NCBI GenBank assembly: GCA_009809945.1
Contig: WTPW01000845.1
Span: 34,993 to 98,992 of the forward strand
Reading direction: 5' to 3'
DNA: 64,000 bases
Source: Gigaspora margarita
Lineage: Eukaryota; Glomeromycota; Glomeromycetes; Diversisporales; Gigasporaceae
Each line of letters begins with the position of its first letter. Position 1 is the stretch's first letter. The translations under genes and the position numbers were made by a program. Below the pieces are notes generated by a model. The model was not told where the DNA came from. It saw only the letters and a program-made list of their open reading frames with translations, and made no database searches. This document shows positions 12,200 to 21,261 of this stretch, in pieces.

Positions 12200-13744
12200 A
12201 TGATAACATTACCGAATGAATGTCTCTTTGAAATATTTAAAAACTTTAAGTGCCATCATGATATTTTGTTTTCATGTCTTCTTGTAAATCGTCAATGGTG
12301 TAGAAATGTTGTACCAATATTATGGAATGGTCCATATCCTTTTAAAAACAAAAACTTTATCAGAACATGTCTTTTAATGTTAAATGTTAAAGAACATGCT
12401 CAATTGATACCATTTGAAATAATTCTTCCAAATAATCCAAAACCATTATTTGATTACTCTATTTATATTACAACTATTAAGATTATTACTGATGATGGAA
12501 TTATAAATTGGCTTAATAAAGAAGGGCAAGGGTCTCGGAATAAAGTTTATTATTCTAAAGAAAATGCATGGTCTTCAAAAATAATTCAAGCTATTAAATC
12601 TAGTTTAATTGCAATGTTCTTACGAACATGTAATAGACTTAAAGATTTATGCATTTTTGGAATAATTCAAGATAATGTAATAAATTTATTGGCTGAAACT
12701 CTTAATCAAAGAGCAACTCTGACGTCTTTAAGTCTTTTGAATAATTATCTCCATTATGATAATGGGAAAATATTAATTGAAGTTCTTTATATGAATACTT
12801 TTTTAACACATTTGAATTTTCGGAATAATGTTCTTGGATCAGAAAGTGGCAAATCATTAGCTAAGGTTCTTCGTGAAAATAATTCAATAACGTTCTTAAA
12901 TCTTAATGAAAATGATCTTCGCTCTAAAGGATTAAAATTATTGGCAGAAGCTCTTCATGTAAATACTACTTTAACTCACTTGCATCTGGCGAGCAATCAT
13001 ATTCGTTCTGCAGGTGTGATAATTCTAGCTGACGCACTTTGTTCAAATACTAGTTTAAGTTATTTAAATATTAGGAATAATCAACTTGGTTATGAAGGAG
13101 GAAAAGCGTTAGCAAAAACTCTTTGTGTAAATAATACTTTGACATACTTAGATCTTAGCAATAATCAACTTTGTTCCGAAGGTGGAAAAGTACTTGCAGA
13201 AGCTCTTTATAACAACAATGGTTTGACTTCTTTGGATCTTGAGGATAATATGCTTGGTTCTGAAGGAGGAAAAGCATTAGCGAAGGCTCTTTATCGCAAT
13301 AAAACTTTAACCAATTTGGGACTTTGGAATAATCATCTGGGCTTGGAAGGAGGAAAAGCATTGACCGAGTCTCTTTGTGTGAATACTACTCTGACTCATC
13401 TGGATCTTCAAGATAATCAACTTGATTCCGAAGTAGGAACAGCATTGGCAAAAGTTCTTTGCAAAAATAATACTCTAATTTCTTTATATGTTGGTGAAAA
13501 TGATTTTGGTCCTGAAGGAGGAAAAGCAATAGTAAAATCTCTTCGCAATAATACGACTTTAACTTCTCTAACTCTTGAGGAAAATTCACTTGGTCCCGAG
13601 GTTGGAAAGGCATTTTTAAATTCACTTTATAAAAATAATACTCTAACCTCTTTAGAACTTCGTAACAATAATATTGGTAAAGCTGTTTTAAATACAATTA
13701 ACGATTTGCTTTTGAAGAATAAACAAAATAATGAAGAGTTTTAA
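12200..13744 (+). CDS. F-box/leucine-rich-repeat protein (RNI-like)
   Basis: A single-exon frame of 514 residues. Residues 1-45 form an F-box-like start (LPNECLFEIFKNF, then LVNRQWCRNVVPILW), the Skp1-binding module of SCF ubiquitin ligases. After a linker of about 110 residues, residues 155-500 consist of about 12 leucine-rich repeats of 28 residues of the ribonuclease-inhibitor type, with the pattern (N)TTLTxLxLxxNxLGxEGGKALAxxL. The repeats probably form a curved surface that selects a substrate for ubiquitination. Such F-box/LRR proteins form large families in AM fungi (family knowledge). The frame is intact, with no in-frame stop. The repeats are close enough to one another to suggest unit duplication. 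The gene is convergent with the micro-exon gene that ends near 14025. Confidence 0.88.
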   Translation: MITLPNECLFEIFKNFKCHHDILFSCLLVNRQWCRNVVPILWNGPYPFKNKNFIRTCLLMLNVKEHAQLIPFEIILPNNPKPLFDYSIYITTIKIITDDGIINWLNKEGQGSRNKVYYSKENAWSSKIIQAIKSSLIAMFLRTCNRLKDLCIFGIIQDNVINLLAETLNQRATLTSLSLLNNYLHYDNGKILIEVLYMNTFLTHLNFRNNVLGSESGKSLAKVLRENNSITFLNLNENDLRSKGLKLLAEALHVNTTLTHLHLASNHIRSAGVIILADALCSNTSLSYLNIRNNQLGYEGGKALAKTLCVNNTLTYLDLSNNQLCSEGGKVLAEALYNNNGLTSLDLEDNMLGSEGGKALAKALYRNKTLTNLGLWNNHLGLEGGKALTESLCVNTTLTHLDLQDNQLDSEVGTALAKVLCKNNTLISLYVGENDFGPEGGKAIVKSLRNNTTLTSLTLEENSLGPEVGKAFLNSLYKNNTLTSLELRNNNIGKAVLNTINDLLLKNKQNNEEF

Positions 13745-14024
13745 GTTAGTACACTAATAATTTAAATATGAATTTTTATTAAATGTTTACCAGTTTATTA
13801 CTCTAAAACTCATCAAAACATTAATAATAAAATTTATATAAAAAATGCAGTATAAATTATATTAAATATCAATAAATTGGACTAATATAGTAAATTTTAT
13901 AATATATTACTATCAACATGTTCTTGAATCTATATTCAAAATATTTTTAATTAAAAAGCAATTAAAATCTACTCTAAGCATTGTAGATTTTCTATGTGCA
14001 TTTATCTGTTAACATTTCACAAAT

Positions 14025-17000
14025 TTATGTATTTAATTGAATAAAATTTAAATACTAAAGTTCAATATAATAAATTATTAAAAGGGTTAGTTATGAACAC
14101 GATTTGAATATCTTAATATTAGAAACAGATGTTTTACCGCTTTGTAATTTGAAGGTGTACTTTATAAATACATTTAAATTAGTTAGTTAATTAGAAAATA
14201 TTATATACTGTAAATATATATATTATTTTGATACATACATGCTAATATAAAAATTAGATAAAAATTTTTATAAATATATATATATATATTTGAAAAATAT
14301 TGAATGGTATCATACATACCAGCTAAAAATTTGATAGGCAATTGTTCCATTAGAAAACTTTTATTAAATTATGTTATATAGCTTCGTATTTACCTACTGG
14401 AAATTTATGCACATTTTTTGGTAAGAAGAAAATATAAGCTGTTTCTAAGAGAGGTAAAACCTTATACTCACGTTCTAGAAAGCAATATATTTATTCGGAT
14501 CATGAGTTAATTATTTTAAAACTCTAAATTAATTATGAAACTTGATATCTACCAGCTAGTATTTTAAATTATAAATTAATTAGGGATGTACGGTATTATT
14601 AATAACTGTTTTTTGGAAATAAATTCAATACTCACATTCTGAAAATTTGAAAGCCAAGAAAATTTATTAACAATGTTTAATCATAATCAAAGATGAATTA
14701 AATTAAATTTATACTCACCAACTAAATTAATTTACAAAAGTTTTTAAAGATAATGAGGGAATTATATTTTTAAATAATAAATTCATTATATACAAATATA
14801 AAATTTTTACTTACTTGCTAATAAAAAGTTATTAAAAATCAGTTATAATAATATTATAGTAAATAAAAATTTTATGCTTACAAGCTAGAATATTTAATTT
14901 AACTGAATGAATTTATCATAAATCGAATTTAAAATTTAATATAAATAATAAAATTACTCACGTTCTAATAGTTATAAAGCACAATTTAGTGAGTTAATGT
15001 GTAATGCAGTATATTATATCGTCAATAGGCTATCATTAATACACACCAGCTAGAATCATAAACAAAAATAATTACTTGGATACATTTATTTAAATTTTAA
15101 ATAAATAAATCAAATAAATCAAATAGCTTACATTTATCACCATCTGTAATTATTTTAAAGAAATTTGCTATTTAAGAATAATGATACACTTTAACTTAAA
15201 AGGCTTAAAAAGGGGCAAAAACTTATGCTTACAAGCTTGTGATTTATTGTTATCTTGTGATTTAATGTCATTAAGGAGAAGTTAATAACAGAGCACCATG
15301 AATTTATTACCAAGCATGCTTTTTATACTCACATTCTATCTCTATAAATTTAACAATTGAAAATTAGAAATTGATTAAAAAAATAAATAACTTAATTATT
15401 ACTTACCGTCTATTAAATTATATATAAAAAATAATACAATTTAACATTCCTATCGACGTTTAAAGTGATATTTACTTACTCGCTAATGATTTATTAGAAA
15501 AGAGTAAATCACTGTATTATAAACATTTGTCATCAAATATAATAATAACAAATTTTCATACGTACTTTCTAGTATTTTTTGTACATAAATGATAAGATAT
15601 TGTAGAATATTAACTTCAAATTAAACTATAATCTTTGAACTAACCAGCTAGTATTTTAATTGAAATATAAGTATAAAATAATTTTATTTAGATTATGATG
15701 CAAAAGGAATTTTATACTTACGTTCTGGTAATATGATAATGATTAAATTAAAATATTTAAATTATCATTAATAAAATTAAAGAAACATCTTTTATAATTA
15801 CCGACTAGAAATTGTTGAAAGAATGTTATTTAATAGTACATATACGAGAATTTGATATTATTAATAAACATACTTGCTAATAATTTAATTGTAATTGACG
15901 ATTTAAACGATGATTATTTGATTGTAAGGTGTCATTTTTAAAATTTCTTTATACATACTTTCTGTTTATTTAACATATGTATAAATCATCGAAGAAACAA
16001 CTGTCTTTAAATGATTTTGAGATAAAGTTTTACGCTTACCCCCTATAAAATTAAACATATATATTTAATTATAAATGTTTTAGACTTTGAACTTTAGAAG
16101 ATGAACAATGAAAATCCATATTTACATTCTGATAAGTTGTCGTATATTAATTAGTTATGAAAGAAGTATTTAGGAATGTACAAAAATATCGATCAAAAGT
16201 AGAAGCATATTTACCACCTATATTAATGAACAATATATTTGTTTAAATATGATTCAAATTAAATAAAACTTTCTGATAACACTCACCCGCTAATAATTTA
16301 TGACAAATAACTCAATTAATGAGACTAAATTAAGAAATATCAATAATCTATACTCACAATCTTACAATAATAGTACATATGATATTATTAATTAAAAAGT
16401 TCATTTATTTAGATAAAACTTCAAAGCTAAATTTTATTCTCACCATCTAACGGTTTAACGCAAATTCGATAATTATTTTTAAAAAATTCGATTTTGAATT
16501 AAAAATTGCTTTATATATATACCCACTAGAATTTTAATACAGGATATGTCAATAAGTCATTATATATGTGTTTAGTTTGAAAATAATTATACTCACAGCC
16601 TGATAAACAATGAATATATTTTAGAAATTATTGTCTCATTATTTGAATTTAATTAATTTATTGAATAATATACTTACTGTCTAATCAAAAAAAAAAAAAC
16701 ACATCAATATTAATTAGAAAAAGTGTTGAGTAATTTCCATAAAATAAAATTCATGTACAGTATATACTTACTTCCTAATAATTTACAAGTATATGGTAAA
16801 AAAAAATTATGAATATGTTTTGAGAGCTTAAATAAATTTATACCAACCAACTATTAATCCAGTAATCAATAAGTTAGATAAAAGTCATAGGGTTTAATAT
16901 ATTCAAAGTAATTATTATACTTACAATCTGAACAAATTGAATTGAGTTAATATTACTCAAACTTTACATTATTTATTTAATGTCTATATAAATTAGGTCT

Positions 17001-19795
17001 TTTAACTCACTCGCTGATAACGGTAATTCGATTTTTTTTTTATTAGACAAGCAATAATTATAAGCTTTATTAGACTGTAATAATTTACACTCACAATCTG
17101 TAATAATGATTGAAATTGTTATTTCAATATATATTTGCTAATAAGTATCATTATAAAAATCAGTGATTTAAAACTTACATTCTTGTGATTAAATAGAAAG
17201 TATTAAGAGTGTGTTACTGTGAAACTTTGAAAAATTGATATAAAAATTTTATTTTTACCCCCTAGAAATTAACAAAATAAAATTAAACCTTATACTGACA
17301 TAAATTAGTAAATGTATATATACTTACAAGCTAGTAATTAAATATTTATTATTTATAAGTGTCAGTAGAGTGAATGTAATAAGTTAAATAAATGAACAGA
17401 ATAAAGTAACCCTTCTCTATTATTAATCTCATGATAATAAACCTCTGACCAATGCATGAGAAGAAACAATAGAAGAAATTTCTAAATACGTAGTAAATTA
17501 TATACTGACCACCTAATAATATAATAATAATAAGGTTATTATATGACATTATCTTACATCAAAATCATAAGATATTTTACTCACGAACTAAGATTAATGC
17601 TTATGTTAATAGTAATCATCGTAAAACTTCATTTCAATAATTTTGACAAAAGTTATACTTACACTCTAATAATGATGCATTAGTTTTTTTTTAATGAATA
17701 TTGACTTAATTAAATAGACGATTCTATAATGCTTACCATCTAACAATATAATTTATAATTAATTTTAAGAGTAATAAACTATATAAATTTTGAGGTAAAT
17801 TTACTCACCGTCTAAAAATTTAGTAAATATATTTTTGTTAGAAAAATTAAAGAATAAGTATGTATTTTACGAGACTTTTAAATGAATGTTTATACTAACA
17901 AGCTGATAATGTGATAAACAGCATTAATAATATATTATAGTTTCATATCTTGAAAAATAAAGTTTCTTACATGCTGATTATAAATACGAAAATATTTTGT
18001 CAAAAATTTACTTATAATAATAAATTAAATTCGATTAAAATAACAGGCATACTCACGAACTTGAAATTTGATAAAGGAACTTGTATTATCTATTGAATGT
18101 TTATCACAAAACTTTGAAGTATGCACCAATATATTTTTAACTTACCACCTAAAAAATTTGACAAATATCACATTTTATTGATAAAGAATTGCTTAAAATT
18201 TGTCATAAAACAAGCTCATGTTGAAAAAAACCAATATAATATTACCAGCTTGCAATTTAATAATTAAATCGTTAGTAGCTTGTTATTACCGGTAAGTCAA
18301 TTCCAAATATATTCTATACTTACGTTCTAGTAATTTGCAATATTTATTAGAACATATATCATCCAATTTGTTATCATATAAATTTGATAATAAAAAATAC
18401 ACGCTCACCAACTAAAGATAAAAAGGAACTATGAATTATTGAAAAGTTTCAAAAGACACATGAAATTAAAGGAAAGTCCACACTCACATTCTAATAATTA
18501 ATAAGCATGAATTAAGTTAGTATGTTGCAACTTGAAGTAAATATTACGAGCATTAATTTAAACTCACCGACTAGAAATTTAAAAATTATAAATTTTGATT
18601 GTTTAGATGCAAACCACAAAAGAACTTGGCAAATTTTACACTCACGAACTGAAATTGTATGAATGTGTCTAAATTAAAGATTGCTAAATAAGGGTTGTCA
18701 CAAATATAATATAGCTTCATATTTTACCTCCTAGTGATTTAATTAACTTGATCAGTGGAATATTACTTAAATTATTGTGATTATTTGATTTAAATAATGC
18801 TTAATACTCACTCACTAGTAAATAATTAACAGGTAAAGTTATTAAGTTATTAGGAGAAAACTTGACATAAAATAGATCAATAAAGATTAAACTTACGTTC
18901 TACCAATTTAGTTTATATTTATTAAAATACATATATGATTTATGATAAATTATCATAAAACTTAAATTTAAATATACTTGCCACCTACAAATTATTATTA
19001 GTAAGTGTTAATATTTAAATTCAATTTAAAGTGGAGTATTGATATATTTACCAGCTATAAATTCAAATAATAGATTTTAATAGGAAAAAATGATATTAAA
19101 AAAAAAATAATAATAAGAAACAAAATCGTGCTTACTTTCTAATATTTAGTAAAATATTATTATTGCAAATATAAATTTTAATTTGATGAAAACAAAACTT
19201 GTATTTACCGACTATTAAAATAATGAAATGAATAAGTATTAAATTTTGCTTTAAAATTTAATACTAAAATGAATGCAAAAAATAAATTTATATTTACTAG
19301 CTAGGAATTGAATAATAATTATTTAACAAAAATTATAATGAGATTTTTGTTCTGGTAAGTGATTACAGCATTCTTATATTGAAGCATTTCTCTTACTTTC
19401 TGTAATTAAAAAATTCATAAAAATAAGTTAGGTAAATCAAGTACATTAATATCGTTTTATAAATCAAATACACATATAAGTATTTACTTGTTTTTGGCTT
19501 TTTACTGAATAATAACAGAATAAATTAGAAATTTATTTAAAATCTTATGTAATGATGATAAATCACCAGCCGCAACTTACCTTCCACAATAGCTACATTG
19601 TTTATCCGAACGATCATTTTCGATACCACACTCTTCTAACAACATTTTTGGACAATACCATTGTTTTCCTGCACTTCTATTAATAATCTTTTTATCTTCA
19701 TCTTTTACCATCAAACCACAACCACTGCATTTATCAGTATTTTTGTTAAGAGTATCACAAATTTTCCATGAAAATTTGTTGCACTCCCAACTCAT
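14025..19795 (-). CDS. Micro-exon gene: zinc-finger-like N-terminus followed by at least 63 single-codon exons
   Basis: Exon 1 (19795-19581, 215 nt) starts at an ATG and encodes two copies of W-x-C-x7-C-x3-N-x5/6-C-x2-C-G (about residues 3-27 and 46-71), a RanBP2-type-like zinc finger with a longer first loop. It ends GGAAG before GTAAGT. Exon 2 (19504-19488, 17 nt, CAG before, GTAAATA after) restores the phase and completes the second finger as CSYCGSKKPK. Then come 63 exons of exactly 3 nt and one probable 6-nt exon (17416-17411), all introns in phase 1. The joined frame has no stop and gives an acidic, Glu-rich tail that begins KTIETGELRVLEFEPGVP. The 3' end is least certain: a 2-nt exon (14139-14138) and a terminal exon (14054-14025, ending TAA) would give about 152 residues in all. 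Function unknown; the fingers suggest RNA or ubiquitin binding, which is inference. Confidence 0.8.
14239..19399 (-). repeat. Array of 3-nt exons and 64-99 nt introns (coordinates of units)
   Basis: The lower coordinate of each 3-nt exon, in transcript order, is: 19397, 19298, 19209, 19136, 19052, 18982, 18897, 18812, 18728, 18646, 18568, 18488, 18409, 18324, 18246, 18146, 18057, 17971, 17900, 17809, 17737, 17663, 17585, 17510, (6-nt exon 17411-17416), 17328, 17259, 17179, 17095, 17011, 16925, 16848, 16772, 16678, 16597, 16523, 16444, 16358, 16287, 16215, 16126, 16040, 15959, 15874, 15802, 15722, 15645, 15566, 15480, 15407, 15333, 15233, 15141, 15047, 14962, 14882, 14815, 14719, 14636, 14553, 14472, 14394, 14320, 14239. 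Acceptors are mostly TAG, about 14 CAG and five AAG. Donors are mostly GTAAGT, GTGAGT or GTAAAT; the unit at 18982 uses GCAAGT. Intron sequences are otherwise diverged. Confidence 0.88.
19488..19504 (-). CDS. Exon 2 of the micro-exon gene (17 nt)
   Basis: On the minus strand TTATTCAG precedes and GTAAATAC follows a 17-nt exon. Its length is 2 modulo 3, which turns the phase-2 end of exon 1 into the phase-1 start required by the triplet array. It encodes S-K-K-P-K-T, giving CGSKKP after the last finger cysteines, the end typical of RanBP2-type fingers. An alternative acceptor at 19498-19499 (AAG) would give 10 nt and lead to a stop at the eighth triplet. Confidence 0.75.
19581..19795 (-). CDS. 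Exon 1 of the micro-exon gene
   Basis: This 215-nt exon holds the whole cysteine-rich part. Read without splicing it would end in TAA at 19577-19579, but that TAA lies inside the donor GGAAG|GTAAGTTG, so the unspliced 72-residue frame is misleading. Both finger motifs share the unusual C-x7-C spacing (WECNKFSWKIC and WYCPKMLLEEC), which suggests an internal duplication. Upstream, at 19848-19863, lies a run of A. Confidence 0.8.
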
Positions 19796-20568
19796 TTTCT
19801 TATTTGATATACTACGAGTTTTTTGAATATTGGTATTTTTAAAACCTAAAAAAAAAAAAAAAATTGATGCTCGAATCCGTATTAAAAATTTTTTAAAAAG
19901 TAATTTTCGGTGAATGCAACATAAATCTATATTAACGTTACACTATGTAGTGTAATAGGAGTTCGGTTAAACATCCGTTCCGTATTACGAAACAACATAT
20001 AGCAGTTGAATAGAATTGGAAAGAAGACTAAATATTAATGAAATTACATGCATATGTACGTACGTAGATATCATTTGGCTCATTCTCAATTTACCAAAAA
20101 ATTACTACATAGACTTATAAACTAGTCATTTTAAAAAATACCCTAAATGCAATGTCACCATTCAGACAAATTGGATGACATTCAAACAAGACTTGACATT
20201 AAATAACGCAAATTTTATTATAATAGCCTACTTTAAGCTATTAACTAAAAAGTGTTCAGCGTTAATTTTTACATTCTTCCGGATAGTACAAAAAGGCCTG
20301 CACATTTAAAATGATAACACTGCCTAAACCATTTCATTGTTGATCTAATCAAATATATTTATCAAATAGAGCAACAAGATTATGTTTTACGAGAGGAATT
20401 AGGTTTTGTGAAGGACAAGCTTATACAAAATAAATGGTCAATGCACAGGATCTATAGTTATACAACGATCCAGCATATTAATTTTCTCCTAATATCAACC
20501 ACGTGCTCCATGTGCCACAATAGACTCACATGACCTTAGGTGTCATTGTTTTTTCATTATACATAGCA
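19796..20568. other. Intergenic DNA upstream of the micro-exon gene
   Basis: No gene is seen. The segment is divided between the 5' side of the minus-strand micro-exon gene and the far upstream side of the Sel1 gene. A short ACGTACGTAC run lies at 20056-20065. Confidence 0.4.
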
Positions 20569-20817
20569 AACCGCATAATTCCGCCGACACGTGATAATAA
20601 ACCAATCACAGCGCAGGATAAAGGTGTAACGTGAAAACGAAACAAGCGTCTTAACAAAAAAATTCCTTGCAAAATTTTGCTATATATAAGGCTCTTGTTA
20701 ACATCACTGAATGCTCACCTTGCACTATTATCGAAAGTTAAAACTTTTTAATCGAAAAATAGGACCAATAAAATTTTAGCACATATCATCACGTGTCGGC
20801 GGAATTTTTATGCGGTT
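20569..20817. mobile_element. MITE-like element with CCGCCGACACGTG ends
   Basis: The left arm (20569-20595, AACCGCATAATTCCGCCGAC and onward) and right arm (20788-20817) are inverted repeats of about 27 bp with a 3-base length difference. Each arm carries CACGTG, the core of an E-box. Inside, TATATAAGG at about 20683-20691 looks like a TATA box. The element lies 445 bp upstream of the Sel1 gene start, so it may contribute promoter sequence; that is inference. Confidence 0.6.
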
Positions 20818-20920
20818 ATTTGTATGCACGTGCGTACGTACATACGAACGTACGTACATACTGTACGAACGTACGTACGTACGTACGTGCATACTGTACG
20901 AACATACGTACGTACGTAAT
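20818..20920. repeat. GTAC/ACGT microsatellite
   Basis: A run of GTACGTAC with interruptions (ACGTACATACGAACGTACG), immediately beside the right end of the element at 20569-20817. It gives meaningless Tyr/Arg/Thr/Val-rich frames on both strands. Confidence 0.8.
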
Positions 20921-21218
20921 ATAAGTATTTATATTTTCAATCAATTCAATGCAATAAAAATAATTTTCAAATATTTTGTGTCCATTAATATTTACCAGTT
21001 TTTTCATGATTGTCATATTATTATGCCATGATTTACCACTCGGAAAATATATTTTGTTAAATGTAATCCAAAAATAAATTTCATTTATGTTAACTCATAA
21101 ATACAAATTATATTTGTGTCACGTTAAATAAACAAATAAATTAATTAATTAATAAATGAATTTTAACAATTTATATTAACTTGATAACCGTAATTATAAC
21201 CGTATGTAGCGTTTAAAA

Positions 21219-21253
<35 letters not shown>

Positions 21254-21261
21254 AATTAGAG

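Noticed and set aside
13155-13697. Minus-strand frames of 68 and 103 codons
   Set aside because: They lie wholly antisense to the leucine-rich repeats and mirror their periodicity.
17134-17140. Unit TAG|CAA with array-like sequence
   Set aside because: No GT follows, and it falls inside an intron of normal length (81 nt) between the units at 17179 and 17095. Treated as a decoy.
17349-17549. 66-codon minus-strand frame
   Set aside because: It overlaps the micro-exon array introns and contains their splice sites; its composition is that of intron sequence.
19367-19372. Possible 6-nt exon AATGCT
   Set aside because: It would leave an intron of only 24 nt to the next real unit at 19397; the intron from 19396 to 19301 is normal without it.
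14239-19399. Regular spacing of about 80 bp read as a CRISPR array or simple satellite
   Set aside because: Only about 12-15 bases around each unit are alike and these match splice-site consensus; the rest of each unit is diverged, and the three bases in the middle vary in a way that keeps a reading frame.
20810-21031. Frames on both strands rich in Arg, Thr, Tyr and Val
   Set aside because: Produced by the GTAC microsatellite.
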